Below are positions 1-8,995 of a stretch of DNA of 64,000 nt, in pieces; the stretch's first letter is position 1; every line of letters starts with the position of its first letter. The stretch spans positions 1 through 64,000 of the forward strand of contig JAAFIW010000025.1 of NCBI GenBank assembly GCA_013297875.1, read 5' to 3'. This stretch comes from Comamonadaceae bacterium (GTDB taxonomy: Bacteria > Pseudomonadota > Gammaproteobacteria > Burkholderiales > Burkholderiaceae_C). Both the position numbers and the translations under genes were made by a program. The notes beneath the pieces were generated by a model, which was not told where the DNA came from, ran no database searches, and was given only the letters and a program-made list of their open reading frames with translations.

Positions 1-1
1 T

Positions 2-307
2 GACTTCTGGGCCACCGAGGCGGCGCTCAATACAGTGATGTTGGCCTACAACTTGATGAGCCTGTTCAGGCAGGCGTTGCTCAAATCGGTGATCGTCAAA
101 AACGGCATCTCCAGCCCGATTCAACACACCTTGCAAACGCTGCGCTACAAGCTCTTTGCACGGCCCGCCTACACCACCACAGAAAGCCGAAAACCCATCC
201 TGAACCTGGCCATCGCCATGCAGCAACGCGCATGGATGCAGGGCCTATGGGATCAAGCCAAGTCATTCGATCTGCCTGCTACCTTTGCCGCATCCAAGCC
301 TCCTTGA
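2..307 (+). mobile_element. IS1380-type transposase, C-terminal part (runs off left edge)
   Basis: The frame is open from the window edge and ends at a TGA at 305-307. The protein tail reads DFWATEAALNTV, then MLAYNLMSLFRQ, which is the C-terminal helix region I associate with DDE group 1 (IS1380-family) transposases, followed by the usual short basic tail. A terminal repeat lies just behind the stop at 312-330. Only the last hundred residues are here, so the DDE residues cannot be checked and it is unknown whether the element is intact. Family assignment is from recalled similarity. Confidence 0.75.
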
Positions 308-311
308 AGTT

Positions 312-330
312 CTAATGGAAAATTTGGGTT
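312..330 (+). repeat. Right terminal repeat of the IS1380-type element
   Basis: CTAATGGAAAATTTGGGTT directly follows the transposase gene. Its reverse complement matches, with one mismatch, the left end of the short element at 27092-27111, and it also resembles that element's right end. This fixes the insertion boundary at about 330/331, where the IS30-type reading frame starts abruptly. Confidence 0.7.
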
Positions 331-514
331 GAACGAGAACACCAATGGCTTGTTGCGCCAATACTTTCCAAAAGGCTCATGTCTGCGCCACGTCACGCCT
401 GAACAAGTCCAGTACGCCGTAGATCGCCTGAATCACAGACCTCGAAAGTGCCTGGGCTGGCGAACTCCGCATGAGGTGTTCTTCAACCTGCCCATGACCA
501 AACTTACACTATGA
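331..514 (+). pseudogene. IS30-family transposase, C-terminal fragment
   Basis: The fragment encodes NENTNGLLRQYFPKG, a hallmark of the IS30 integrase core (RGTNENTNGLLRQYFPKG in full-length members), then LNHRPRKCLGWRTPHEVF, the usual IS30 C-terminal motif. It has no N-terminal DNA-binding part. Sequence matching IS30 begins at the first base after the IS1380-type terminal repeat, so the upstream part was probably displaced by that insertion. The few dozen bases after the stop include TTCGTACTTGAACTCGCC, which may be the remains of the IS30 end. It should be non-functional. Confidence 0.8.
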
Positions 515-625
515 CCTCACCCTTCACGCGGTTCGTACTTGAACTCGCCATTCAATAGCCGACCGATCAATAAATTCGCGGGCTTGCAGCCGTTTGACTA
601 CGGCACGCCTCAAATCAGGAACGGC

Positions 626-976
626 TCAACACGCAGCCCCGGGGATGGCAGAGAAGTGCTTCACATTGCCGGTGAGGATTGGCATCTGATGCACCAAAGC
701 AGTTGAGGCGATCAACGCATCGCCCATTTGCAAACCATAGCTTAGCGTGAGCGCCTCCATCAGCGCGATGGCTTGCTGCGTGATGGCCTCGGTCATCGGC
801 AGGATAGTGGCCTGGCGCCTTTGCATCATCTGTTTGACCGCCAGCAACTCAGCCTTGTTGCGCATGCCCAGGTAGCTGACGGCTGACAGTTGCAACTGCG
901 CCAGCGCATCCAGCTGGCGCGTGGCCTGCGCATAGCCGCGCAGGTGCCAGATCAACACATCGGTATCGACCAGCAT
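626..976 (-). CDS. PIN-domain toxin (VapC-like)
   Basis: A 116-residue PIN-domain protein, a probable Mg-dependent RNase toxin. The N-terminus MLVDTDVLIWHLRG gives the first acidic site (Asp4, Asp6). NKAELLAVK carries the central Glu, MGDALIAST the third acidic position, and TGNVKHF sits where PIN domains often have T-R/D-N-x-x-x-F. Its start overlaps the stop of the upstream antitoxin by one base (TGATG), so translation is probably coupled. The RNA target cannot be predicted. Confidence 0.85.
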   Translation of the reverse strand: MLVDTDVLIWHLRGYAQATRQLDALAQLQLSAVSYLGMRNKAELLAVKQMMQRRQATILPMTEAITQQAIALMEALTLSYGLQMGDALIASTALVHQMPILTGNVKHFSAIPGAAC

Positions 977-1278
977 CAGGGCAGCCCACCTGGCTTGTCA
1001 TAGCTGCCGGGCGTTGGGTCGTCGTTGCGTGAGCCGTCGCGATTAAAACGTGGCTCACGCAGGCGGCGCACATAGGCCTGTACATCGTTCATATCCTGGC
1101 GGTCACGCCAGATGCCAAATGCGGGATCGTCAGTCACAAACTGCTGGGTTGCGCTGCTGCTGGGCTCTTCTTCTTCAATGCGCACCGTCACCTTGGCATG
1201 CAGCGACTGCGCCAGCTTCTCACGCCAGGCCAGCGGCAGCTCGGCGACCGGCACATGCTCAAAAACGATGGCATTCAT
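976..1278 (-). CDS. Antitoxin partner of the PIN toxin
   Basis: A 100-residue protein immediately upstream of the PIN gene. I chose the ATG at 1278 because AAGGGG lies a few bases before it; a TTG at 1284 is the alternative. The N-terminal half (VAELPLAWREKL, then VTVRIEEEEP) looks like a small DNA-binding or dimerisation module, and the tail DDPAFGIWRDRQDMNDV is the kind of acidic C-terminal segment that wraps a PIN toxin. The role comes from gene order and this tail; I do not recognise a named DNA-binding family with certainty. Confidence 0.75.
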   Translation of the reverse strand: MNAIVFEHVPVAELPLAWREKLAQSLHAKVTVRIEEEEPSSSATQQFVTDDPAFGIWRDRQDMNDVQAYVRRLREPRFNRDGSRNDDPTPGSYDKPGGLP

Positions 1279-1444
1279 CTTCAAACCCCTTGTTAACTAA
1301 AAACCCTGAGCGCTCTTGCTGCGCAAGCACGCCATCGATCTGCATTCGCTGCTTGAGGCTTGGGCAGTTGATGGATACGCGAATTAAAACAGAGCCATTC
1401 AGGTCAAGTCGTCCAACGCCAAATCGACTCCCCCTTCGCTCCCA

Positions 1445-1500
1445 ATTCCATAGCTGCCTGAGCAATAATGACATGGGCTACAGCCCGATTCGGCATTCAA
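1445..1500 (+). repeat. Dispersed ~60-bp repeat, copy 1
   Basis: Contains CATAGCTGCCTGAGCAATAA, then CATGGGCTACAGCCC and CGGCATTCAA, the three conserved blocks of the family. It sits in the otherwise gene-free stretch 1279-1557 between the toxin-antitoxin pair and otnC. I see no other gene or clear site in that stretch. Confidence 0.8.
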
Positions 1501-1557
1501 TCTGCCAATCCAGATAACATCAAACCACCTCGCAAACACACCCCTGAGAAACACCCC

Positions 1558-2241
1558 ATGACCGAAACCCAAGCCCGCGATGAAATCTGCCGTATGGGTC
1601 GCAGCCTGTTTGAGCGTGGCTATGTGCATGCCACGGCGGGCAATATCAGTGTGCGGCTGGATGAGGGGTTTCTGATCACGCCCACTGACGCTTGCCTGGG
1701 GTTTTTAGACCCGGCCCAGCTGGCCTTGGTGAACCTTGCGGGCGAGCCAATCAGCGGCGCCAAGGCCAGCAAAACCCTGGCGTTGCACCGCCGCATTTAC
1801 CAGGCCACGCAAGGCTTTTCAAATGCGCCGCGCTGCGTGCTGCACACCCACAGCACACACACGGTGGCGCTGAGCCTGCTGGGCTGGCCGGTGCAGGGCC
1901 TGGGTGGCCAAGCCGAGTTGCTGCCGCCGATCACGCCTTACTTTGTAATGAAGGTAGGCCATGTGCCGCTGATGGACTACCAGCTGCCCGGCGCACCGCA
2001 AACCGCGCAGGCCGTGGCTGACACGCTGGCGGCTTATGCGGCCCAAGGCGTTGAATTGCGCGGGGTGATGCTGGCCCGCCTGGGCCCCACGGTGTGGCAC
2101 GACAGCCCGGCAGCGGCCATGGCCACGCTGGAGGAGCTGGAAGAAACGGCCCGCCTGTGGCTGCTCACGCAGGCCCGGCCCGCGCCGCTGACCACCGAGC
2201 AGCTGCACGGTTTGCAGCAGACTTTTGCGGCGCGCTGGTAG
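1558..2241 (+). CDS. otnC: 3-oxo-tetronate 4-phosphate decarboxylase (class II aldolase)
   Basis: A 227-residue class II aldolase. The start is MTETQARDEICRMGRS; the longer upstream frame runs through the dispersed repeat and is not credible. AGNISVRL (phosphate and metal end) and VLHTHSTHTVAL (metal-binding His residues) are typical, and the opening plus LITPTDACLG and ASKTLALHR match OtnC/YgbL proteins, which decarboxylate 3-oxo-tetronate 4-phosphate in tetronate catabolism. The usual partners (otnK kinase, otnI isomerase, ltnD dehydrogenase) are absent nearby. A PdxA-like gene lies 21 kb away. The exact substrate is inferred. Confidence 0.8.
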   Translation: MTETQARDEICRMGRSLFERGYVHATAGNISVRLDEGFLITPTDACLGFLDPAQLALVNLAGEPISGAKASKTLALHRRIYQATQGFSNAPRCVLHTHSTHTVALSLLGWPVQGLGGQAELLPPITPYFVMKVGHVPLMDYQLPGAPQTAQAVADTLAAYAAQGVELRGVMLARLGPTVWHDSPAAAMATLEELEETARLWLLTQARPAPLTTEQLHGLQQTFAARW

Positions 2242-2347
2242 CTGCGTCATACGGAATGTGCCGATATGACTTCTCGCACCTAGTCCAAAGTAAACATTTG
2301 TGGTGTAGTAGCGGCTTACGCAACCGTATTGCGTGAAGGTGAACTCC

Positions 2348-2764
2348 ATGGCTTTGATTTCCAAACAACTGGCGCCCAGCCCGATCTTGCAAAAAGCGGC
2401 CAACAATGCGCCGCCCATCGCTTTTGGCGCTGCCAATGAAGGTGTGGCCACGATGCAGCGTGGCCTGATTGAGGTGGGCTACCCCATGCCGATTTCCACC
2501 GGCAACGGCAGCCGACCGCCGGACGGCGTGTATGGCCAGGAAACCGGAAAAGTGCTCAAGCGGTTTCAGAGCGACAACGCCCTGGTGGCCGATGCGATAG
2601 CAGGCAAGCAGACCTTGCACCGGCTGGATGCGCTGTTGCTGGAGCAATCCAACTACAACGCGGCCGCCGAGAACGCGGCCATTGCTGCGCAATCCAGCGG
2701 GCCTGCCAACAGCAGGCCCTTTGCCGTCACCACCGCTCGTCGCAGCGGATCAAAGGGGAGCTGA
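2348..2764 (+). CDS. Small peptidoglycan-binding domain protein
   Basis: A 138-residue protein with no signal peptide. Roughly residues 28-90 form a PG_binding_1-like repeat: NEGVATMQRGLIEVGYPM, a loop GNGSRPPDGVYGQETGK, then VLKRFQSDNAL. The tail is Ala/Ser-rich and disordered. I chose the ATG at 2348 over the GTG at 2333 because AAGGTG precedes it by about 7 bases. The stop is 2 bases from the next start, so the two genes form an operon. Cytoplasmic proteins with such a domain often accompany secreted hydrolases or contractile-injection cargo, but nothing here proves that. Confidence 0.7.
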   Translation: MALISKQLAPSPILQKAANNAPPIAFGAANEGVATMQRGLIEVGYPMPISTGNGSRPPDGVYGQETGKVLKRFQSDNALVADAIAGKQTLHRLDALLLEQSNYNAAAENAAIAAQSSGPANSRPFAVTTARRSGSKGS

Positions 2765-2766
2765 AC

Positions 2767-3597
2767 ATGGTTGGAATTGACGCACAAGCGGCGACACTGG
2801 TGTTGGATACAGCGGGAGTGGCACCCGGTGTGGCTTTCGAGCCGTTTGGCAACCCGAAACGGGCCGTTTTTCACCTGACCAAGGGCTACAGCCTGACGGC
2901 TGATGCCGAAAGCATCAAACGCGCCTGGAACGCGGTGGGCATGGCTCCGGCGCAAAGCAAAAGTGGCTCAGCGGGCGACGAGGAGATGGGGTTCCTGCAA
3001 ACCCAGGAGGTGGACACAATCCAGTTTTTCTACGCAGGTCAAAAGCGCGACCATGGCAGCATCACCTTTGATGTGGGCCCCCGGGTGTCGCCCAAAACCT
3101 GCCTGGACAGCGAAGACGATCTGGCACCGTGGACGTCTACAGAACGCTCGCTGGCCAACGGCATCTGGAACGCCAAAACCGGTGACCACCCCGCATGCCG
3201 CTGCCCTTTGCAGATCGGCAATATCGCCACCAACAAACCCAACTTCCTGTTCCACGTGATCGACCGCCGCCGCTACGTGACGGTACTGGCTTTTCGCCTG
3301 GGCGAGCAATTCATACCCGTGCGCTGGTTCAAATGGTCGGTCTCACACAACGTGATGCTGCGCTGGGTGGACGGAAAGCCACAGGTGCGCACGAGTTCGT
3401 CGTCCACGTCGTTCGGTGAGGTCAAATCCGGCCCGCCTGACGTGCCCGCAGCCAGCAAGCTGGTGAAAAAACCCGGCAAACCCTTTGGCAACATGCTGAC
3501 GCGCAACGTGATTCAGATGGTGGTGATGGGCGACCTGGTGGGCCGCACCGCCAACCCAACCTGGTTCATGAACGTGCCGGGAGACTTCTGGACGTGA
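2767..3597 (+). CDS. Hypothetical protein, partner of the peptidoglycan-binding protein
   Basis: A 276-residue protein I do not recognise. AAGGGGAG precedes the ATG by 6 bases and overlaps the end of the previous gene. There is no signal peptide or membrane segment. It has a Ser/Gly-rich linker near residues 58-66, several aromatic stretches (IQFFYAG, FLFHVIDRRRYVTVLAF, VRWFKWSVSHNVMLRW) that suggest a beta-rich fold, a pair of close cysteines (HPACRCPLQIG) and a Lys/Pro-rich hinge. Tight coupling to the peptidoglycan-binding gene suggests a joint role, perhaps an effector and its targeting partner; this is speculation. Confidence 0.7.
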   Translation: MVGIDAQAATLVLDTAGVAPGVAFEPFGNPKRAVFHLTKGYSLTADAESIKRAWNAVGMAPAQSKSGSAGDEEMGFLQTQEVDTIQFFYAGQKRDHGSITFDVGPRVSPKTCLDSEDDLAPWTSTERSLANGIWNAKTGDHPACRCPLQIGNIATNKPNFLFHVIDRRRYVTVLAFRLGEQFIPVRWFKWSVSHNVMLRWVDGKPQVRTSSSSTSFGEVKSGPPDVPAASKLVKKPGKPFGNMLTRNVIQMVVMGDLVGRTANPTWFMNVPGDFWT

Positions 3598-3620
3598 GGA
3601 CTGGGAGGACTGGGCCGGAT

Positions 3621-3682
3621 TAAATGCCAAACAGGCCACCCGCCCAGGTGAATATTGCTCAAGCAGCTATTAAATCAATAGC
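3621..3682 (-). repeat. Dispersed ~60-bp repeat, copy 2
   Basis: Read on the minus strand it gives TAATAGCTGCTTGAGCAATA, then CACCTGGGCGGGTGGCC and TTTGGCATTTAA. It fills the gap between two convergent stop codons, that of the hypothetical gene (3597) and that of the acyl-CoA ligase (3689). This is one of the best-preserved copies. Confidence 0.9.
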
Positions 3683-3688
3683 GTTTAA

Positions 3689-5329
3689 TCAGACCGGCAA
3701 GCGGTAGTCTTTCAGCATTTCACGCAGTTTCGTCTTCAGCATCTTGCCCGTAGCGCCCAGCGGAATCGCGTCCACAAACACCACGTCATCAGGCACCTGC
3801 CACTTGGCGGCTTTGCCCTCGTAGAAGGCAATCAGTTCGTCGCGCGTGAGGTTCATCCCAGGCTTTTTCACCACCGCCAGAATCGGGCGCTCATCCCATT
3901 TCGGGTGGGCCACGCCAATACAGGCGGCCATGGCGACCGCCGGGTGGGCCACGGCGATGTTTTCAATGTCAATCGAGCTGATCCACTCGCCGCCCGACTT
4001 GATCACGTCTTTGCTGCGGTCGGTGATTTGCATGTAGCCGTCGGGGTCAATAGTGGCGACGTCGCCGGTGGGGAACCAGCCCGCGCCAGCCTCGTTGTAC
4101 ATCAGGGGGTCGCCGCCCTCGCCTTTGAAGTATTCGCGCACCACCCACGGGCCTTTAACCAGCAGGTCGCCAAAGGCTTTGCCGTCCCACGGCAGCTCTT
4201 TTCCGTCCTCGCCCACGATCTTCATGTCCACGCCGTAGATGCAGCGGCCTTGCTTGAGGCGGATCTGCATTTGCGCGTCGGGCGGCAGATTCAGGTGCTT
4301 GTTTTTCAGGGTGCACAGGGTGCCCAGCGGGCTCATTTCGGTCATGCCCCAGGCGTGCAGCACCTCCACGCCGTAGTCGTCGTTAAACGCGGCAATCATG
4401 GCCGGCGGGCAGGCCGAGCCGCCGATGACCGTGCGCTTGAGCGTGGAAAAGCGCAGACCTGCCGGCTTCATGTGCGTGAGCAGCATTTGCCACACGGTGG
4501 GCACACCGGCGGCGTAACTGACTTTTTCGGCTTCGATCAACTCGTAGACCGATTTGCCGTCCAACGCCGGGCCGGGGAACACCAGCTTGGCGCCGGTGAG
4601 CGCGGCTGAATACGGAATGCCCCAGGCGTTGACGTGAAACATGGGCACGACCGGCAAGATGGCATCGCGCGCGCTGATGCCCATCACATCAGGCAGCGCG
4701 GCCGCGTAGGCGTGCAGGATGGTGGAGCGGTGGCTGTACAGCGCGGCCTTGGGGTTGCCGGTGGTGCCACTGGTGTAGCACATGCTGGAAGCGGTGTTTT
4801 CGTCAAACGTGGGCCAGGTGTAGGTGGTGGGTTTGCCGGCAATCCAGGCTTCGTAGCTGATCAGGCCGGGTATGCCGGTGTCGGCCGGTAGCTTGTCGGC
4901 ATCGCACAGCGCCACATACTGGCGGATGGTGCTGCACTTAGCGTGCACGGCCTGCACCAGCGGCAAAAAGCTCATGTCAAAACACAGCACCTGGTCTTCG
5001 GCGTGGTTGGCAATCCAGGCAATCTGCTCGGGGTGCAAGCGTGGGTTGATGGTGTGCAGCACGCGGCCTGAGCCGCTGACGGCAAAGTACAGCTCCAGGT
5101 GGCGGTAGCCGTTCCAGGCCAGCGTGGCCACGCGCTCGCCATGGGCCAGACTCAGCCCGTCCAGCGCATGGGCGGCCTGGCGCGCGCGGCGGGCCACGTC
5201 GGCCCAGGTGTAGCGGTGCAAGTCGCCTTCAACCCGGCGGGACACGATTTCGGCGTCGCCATGGTGGCGGTCGGCAAAGTCGATCAGCGATGAAATTAAC
5301 AGCGGTTGGTCTTGCATCAAACCCAGCAT
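3689..5329 (-). CDS. Fatty acyl-CoA ligase (medium/long chain)
   Basis: A 546-residue ANL-superfamily adenylating enzyme that activates a carboxylic acid to its CoA thioester. The P-loop-like motif is [31 protein letters not shown] is the A5 motif, [18 protein letters not shown] is A7, [15 protein letters not shown] is A8, and the catalytic Lys lies in [14 protein letters not shown]. Length and sequence resemble AlkK-type medium-chain acyl-CoA synthetases; chain length cannot be told from sequence. The start at 5329 is set by AAGGAG seven bases upstream; the open frame extends further but without a ribosome site. It is divergent from selO across about 110 bp. Confidence 0.9.
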   Translation of the reverse strand: MLGLMQDQPLLISSLIDFADRHHGDAEIVSRRVEGDLHRYTWADVARRARQAAHALDGLSLAHGERVATLAWNGYRHLELYFAVSGSGRVLHTINPRLHPEQIAWIANHAEDQVLCFDMSFLPLVQAVHAKCSTIRQYVALCDADKLPADTGIPGLISYEAWIAGKPTTYTWPTFDENTASSMCYTSGTTGNPKAALYSHRSTILHAYAAALPDVMGISARDAILPVVPMFHVNAWGIPYSAALTGAKLVFPGPALDGKSVYELIEAEKVSYAAGVPTVWQMLLTHMKPAGLRFSTLKRTVIGGSACPPAMIAAFNDDYGVEVLHAWGMTEMSPLGTLCTLKNKHLNLPPDAQMQIRLKQGRCIYGVDMKIVGEDGKELPWDGKAFGDLLVKGPWVVREYFKGEGGDPLMYNEAGAGWFPTGDVATIDPDGYMQITDRSKDVIKSGGEWISSIDIENIAVAHPAVAMAACIGVAHPKWDERPILAVVKKPGMNLTRDELIAFYEGKAAKWQVPDDVVFVDAIPLGATGKMLKTKLREMLKDYRLPV

Positions 5330-5441
5330 GAAAAGGCTCCTTGGAAAATAGTGGCGCAGTATGTCGCAACGGGTTATGCGGGTGATGGGGGAATGCCCGT
5401 GAATCTGAATCAAGCCGTCAACTGCGGGACAATCTGGCCTT

Positions 5442-6926
5442 ATGAACAAACCCCTGGACGCGCACCTGCAAGCTGTTGACCTGGGCCTGCGCTTGAACAA
5501 CCGCTTTGCCACATTGGGCGAGGCGTTTTTTACCCCCCTACAGCCCACGCCCCTACCCAAGCCGTATTGGGTGGGCCAAAGCGCCGCCGTGGCAACGCAT
5601 CTGGGCTTGAACGCAGATGCTTTCTCAAGCGACGCTGCGCTGCAAGCCTTCACCGGCAACCTGGCGCTGGCGGGCAGCCAGCCGCTGGCCAGCGTGTACA
5701 GCGGCCACCAGTTCGGCCAATGGGCCGGTCAGCTCGGCGATGGGCGGGCGATTTTGTTGGGTGAGACGGTGGACGGCCTGGAGATTCAACTCAAGGGCAG
5801 CGGCCTCACGCCCTACTCGCGCATGGGCGACGGCCGGGCGGTGCTGCGCAGCTCGATCCGCGAATTTTTGTGCTCCGAGGCCATGCACGGCTTGGGCATT
5901 CCCACCAGCCGCGCACTCTGCGTCACGGGCTCTGACGCGCCGGTGCGGCGCGAAGAAATGGAAACCGCTGCGGTGGTCACGCGCGTGGCACCCAGCTTCA
6001 TCCGCTTCGGCCATTTCGAGCATTTTTCGGCCAACGAGCAGTACGACGAGTTGAAGGTGTTGGCCGATTTCGTCATCGACAACTTCTACCCCGATTGCCG
6101 CAGCAGCAGCCTGTACAGCGGTAACCCCTATGCCAACCTGCTCGATGCCGTGAGCCAGCGCACGGCCGCCACGGTGGCCCAGTGGCAGGCCGTGGGCTTT
6201 TGCCATGGCGTGATGAACACCGACAACATGAGCATTCTGGGCCTGACGATTGACTACGGCCCCTTCCAGTTTCTCGATGCCTTCAACCCCGCCCACATCT
6301 GCAACCACAGCGACACCCAGGGGCGCTACGCCTACCACCGCCAGCCCAACATCGCTTACTGGAACGTGTTTTGCCTGGGCCAGGCGCTGCTGCCGCTGAT
6401 TGAAGACCAGGCCTTGGCGCTGGCCGCGCTGGAGCCGTATAAAACTGTATTTCCCCAGCAACTGGAGCTGCGCATGCGCCACAAGCTGGGCCTGAGTGAC
6501 TCCCGGGAAGGCGATAAAGCGCTGATTGAAGGCATCCTGAAACTACTGGCGCAAGACAAGGTGGACTGCACGATTTTCTGGCGACGGCTGTCGCAGTACG
6601 TGGCGGGAAAATCTGTCGACACGGTGCGGGACCTGTTCCTGGATCGGCCCGGATTCGATGCCTGGTTGCTCTCATTTTCGAAGCGGCTTGAGCAAATAAT
6701 CCCTGGGCTGGCAGCCGATTTGATGCTCAAAACCAACCCGAAGTACGTCTTGCGCAACCACCTGGGCGAGCAAGCCATCCGCCAAGCGAAACTAAAAGAC
6801 TTCTCGGGCGTTCACACCTTGCTCAAGGTGCTCGAATCCCCGTTTGACGAGCACCCCGAACACAACGACTACGCCGGTTTCCCACCCGACTGGGCCGCTG
6901 GCATCGAGATCAGCTGCTCGTCCTGA
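5442..6926 (+). CDS. selO: Protein adenylyltransferase SelO
   Basis: A 494-residue SelO (YdiU) pseudokinase-fold enzyme that transfers AMP to Ser/Thr/Tyr of proteins, linked to redox homeostasis. Visible family motifs are [18 protein letters not shown] (nucleotide loop), [30 protein letters not shown], and the catalytic segment [20 protein letters not shown] followed by FLDAFNP. The C-terminus [20 protein letters not shown] reappears as a decayed copy at about 10180, just upstream of msrB, the gene that often follows selO in relatives. Length is normal for the family, so this copy looks intact. Confidence 0.95.
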   Translation: MNKPLDAHLQAVDLGLRLNNRFATLGEAFFTPLQPTPLPKPYWVGQSAAVATHLGLNADAFSSDAALQAFTGNLALAGSQPLASVYSGHQFGQWAGQLGDGRAILLGETVDGLEIQLKGSGLTPYSRMGDGRAVLRSSIREFLCSEAMHGLGIPTSRALCVTGSDAPVRREEMETAAVVTRVAPSFIRFGHFEHFSANEQYDELKVLADFVIDNFYPDCRSSSLYSGNPYANLLDAVSQRTAATVAQWQAVGFCHGVMNTDNMSILGLTIDYGPFQFLDAFNPAHICNHSDTQGRYAYHRQPNIAYWNVFCLGQALLPLIEDQALALAALEPYKTVFPQQLELRMRHKLGLSDSREGDKALIEGILKLLAQDKVDCTIFWRRLSQYVAGKSVDTVRDLFLDRPGFDAWLLSFSKRLEQIIPGLAADLMLKTNPKYVLRNHLGEQAIRQAKLKDFSGVHTLLKVLESPFDEHPEHNDYAGFPPDWAAGIEISCSS

Positions 6927-6948
6927 GCAGACGCGGACGGCACCAGAC

Positions 6949-7227
6949 GTGCAATACGGGCTCTCATTGCTGCTGCTGGCTGCACATGCGCTGGTCGTCG
7001 TGTTTGCCTCCCACGTTCCCAAGCTGCTGGCTCCCGTGGTGGCAGCCAGCATTTACGGCCCGCTTTGGCCGCTGAGCGCGTTGGGGGTTCCTGTTTTTTT
7101 GCCAGCGCACAGCGGGGGCTGGTCAAGCCCCACCGTTTTGGGCTGGTTGATTCTGGCCACGTTCTGGGCTTGCATCTGGTTTGTCGTCGTGTGGCTATTG
7201 GCCTGGATGGGCCGCAGCCTGGGCTGA
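6949..7227 (+). CDS. Small three-helix membrane protein
   Basis: A 92-residue hydrophobic protein in a frame that opens inside the end of selO. I place the start at GTG 6949 (MQYGLSLLLLAAHALVVV), just after the selO stop; TTG 6844 is possible but would add a hydrophilic leader overlapping selO. Three membrane spans are evident: residues 3-20, 25-45 and 62-85. The 3' end overlaps the convergent regulator gene by 33 bases. No family recognised. Confidence 0.55.
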   Translation: MQYGLSLLLLAAHALVVVFASHVPKLLAPVVAASIYGPLWPLSALGVPVFLPAHSGGWSSPTVLGWLILATFWACIWFVVVWLLAWMGRSLG

Positions 7228-7839
7228 CAGCCCGCTTCTTCGCTTTCGTGCGGTACGTACACGGCTCAAATGCACCGCGCTGATACCCAGATAAGAAGCC
7301 ACAACGTCCTGTGAAATCAGGCCTGCCGTGTCACCAAACTGATCAAGGAACCACTCGTAGCGTTGCGCGGCGTCCAGCATGAGCAAGCTGTGCTCGCGCT
7401 GCGATTTCTGTCGGTACAACGACTCGATCAACGACACAAAGAACGCAGTCCAAAAGCGCTCTCGTAATGCCAAAGCGCGCAACTGCGCATAGGGAATGCA
7501 AAGCACTGCGCCGTCACTCAAGGCCTCAATCTGGGTGCGCGACGGATCCTGGCTCACCAAGTCTTCCAGCGAGCCCATCACATCGCCGGGTCGTGCCAGC
7601 CACTTGGCTTTGCGGCTGCCATCTGGCGACAAGTAGAACTCGCCCTGTACGCCAGCAACAACCAGCCCCGCCATGCGCGCTGGTTGGCCTGCCGACAAAA
7701 ACACATCACCCTTGCGAAACGGGCGCTCGCTCGAGTCCTTCAAGTCATTGATCAACATGACCAGCTGCAGCTGCGAAGGCTCACCGTGGCGAACCAGCAA
7801 CTGGCGCAGTGCTTCAGTGGCGGCAGTGGAAAGGCTCAT
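7195..7839 (-). CDS. Crp/Fnr-family transcriptional regulator
   Basis: A 214-residue regulator. Residues about 35-130 form a cyclic-nucleotide-binding-like barrel (RKGDVFLSAGQPARMAGLVV, LARPGDVMGSLEDL), and the C-terminus holds a winged helix with recognition segment LISQDVVASYLGISAVHLSRVR. There is no N-terminal Cys cluster, so it is not an oxygen-sensing FNR. I chose the internal ATG (MSLSTAATEALRQLL) because the upstream extension overlaps the divergent promoter region. It faces the dioxygenase-monooxygenase pair across about 105 bp, which suggests that it controls them. Confidence 0.85.
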   Translation of the reverse strand: MSLSTAATEALRQLLVRHGEPSQLQLVMLINDLKDSSERPFRKGDVFLSAGQPARMAGLVVAGVQGEFYLSPDGSRKAKWLARPGDVMGSLEDLVSQDPSRTQIEALSDGAVLCIPYAQLRALALRERFWTAFFVSLIESLYRQKSQREHSLLMLDAAQRYEWFLDQFGDTAGLISQDVVASYLGISAVHLSRVRTARKRRSGLSAQAAAHPGQ

Positions 7840-7945
7840 CGCGAAACAGGTTGTTGGCTGGACACCGCGTAAACAAATGCTAATGACGACAGCGCATGGG
7901 CTTCCTAGAGTGAAGACCCATTGCCGTCCCCAGGAGCTTAACCCT

Positions 7946-8995
7946 ATGAACATGCCGTCGCCTCACCCAATCAGCACGCTTGTGCACCATTCGCCCGCAG
8001 CCTGGTGCGCCGCCGATGTAGCCGATCAGACCCAGTGGGTACACCCGCTCAGCAGCCAAGAACAGGCTGCGATTGTTCAACTGGGCAATCTGCTTGTCGC
8101 GCACGGTACGGGCGATGCTCAGGTCTGGTCGTGGGTTCAAGCCAACCCCAGCAGTTTGACCCTGCTCGCACCGCGCATGGTGCAGGTTCGCCAGGCCCTG
8201 CAACACGGATTGGGTTTCGTGCTGATGCGCGGCTTTCCGGTACACAGCATGTCTGCGCAGGCGGCGCGTCTGGCCTACATGGCCTTGGGCTTGTTGCTGG
8301 GGCAGCCCATGCCTCAAAACAAGCAAGGCGAGCTGCTGCACGACGTGCGCGACGTGGGTGCCGATCCACACGATCCCAATGTGCGCCTGTCGCGTACCAA
8401 CGCAGAGCAGGACTTTCACACCGATGCGGCAGACATCATCGGCCTGCTTTGCCTGCAGAAAGCCCGCTCGGGCGGCGAGAGTCGTATCGTCAGTTCTGTA
8501 TCGGTCTACCAGGCGCTGGTGGTCCAGCGCCCCGATCTGGCCACGCTGCTGTTTGAGCCCTGGTACTTCCACCTGAAAGGCGAGAAGACATCGGGTGCTG
8601 CGCCCTACTTTCGCCTGCCGATCGCACGCGTCGTCAATGGCCAGCTGTCAAGCTTTTACATCGGCTGGTACTTGCGCGATGCCGAAAAACTGCCGGGCTT
8701 ACCGCCGCTGAGCGCTGCGCAGCGAGAGGTGTTGAACCTGTACGAACAAACCGCCCGTCGCGCTGACTTGGGTTTGCAAATGCAGTTTGAATCTGGCGAT
8801 GTGCAGTGGCTCAAAAATTCAGTCATCCTGCACAAGCGCAGTGCGTACCAAGACTGGCCAGAACCCGACCGCAAGCGCCATTTGCTCAGACTATGGTTGG
8901 CGGCAGACGATTTTGAAGATGGCATTGTGGCGCTGCGGCGAGGGCACGAAGCCGCAGCAAAGGCCATCTCAGCAGCGGCGGCTGGCAATGCTTGA
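7946..8995 (+). CDS. TauD/TfdA-family 2-oxoglutarate-dependent dioxygenase
   Basis: A 349-residue non-haem Fe(II), 2-oxoglutarate-dependent oxygenase. The facial triad is visible as His158-x-Asp160 (in EQDFHTDAADIIGL) and His296 (VILHKRSAYQDW), with the 2-oxoglutarate-binding Arg expected in RHLLRLWL. LRRGF-like segment VLMRGFPV near residue 95 is typical of TauD-like folds. AGGAG at 7932-7936 precedes the ATG. The next gene starts 8 bases before this one ends, so they are translationally coupled. The substrate is unknown; members act on taurine, aryloxyacetates, amino acids and other small molecules. Confidence 0.88.
   Translation: MNMPSPHPISTLVHHSPAAWCAADVADQTQWVHPLSSQEQAAIVQLGNLLVAHGTGDAQVWSWVQANPSSLTLLAPRMVQVRQALQHGLGFVLMRGFPVHSMSAQAARLAYMALGLLLGQPMPQNKQGELLHDVRDVGADPHDPNVRLSRTNAEQDFHTDAADIIGLLCLQKARSGGESRIVSSVSVYQALVVQRPDLATLLFEPWYFHLKGEKTSGAAPYFRLPIARVVNGQLSSFYIGWYLRDAEKLPGLPPLSAAQREVLNLYEQTARRADLGLQMQFESGDVQWLKNSVILHKRSAYQDWPEPDRKRHLLRLWLAADDFEDGIVALRRGHEAAAKAISAAAAGNA

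Noticed and set aside
5625-6482. Long minus-strand open frame opposite selO
   Set aside because: His/Gln/Ala-rich translation with no family features; it mirrors the codon bias of the true selO frame.
7840-7945. CRP/FNR-type TTGAT-N4-ATCAA site in the divergent gap
   Set aside because: No palindrome close to consensus is visible there.
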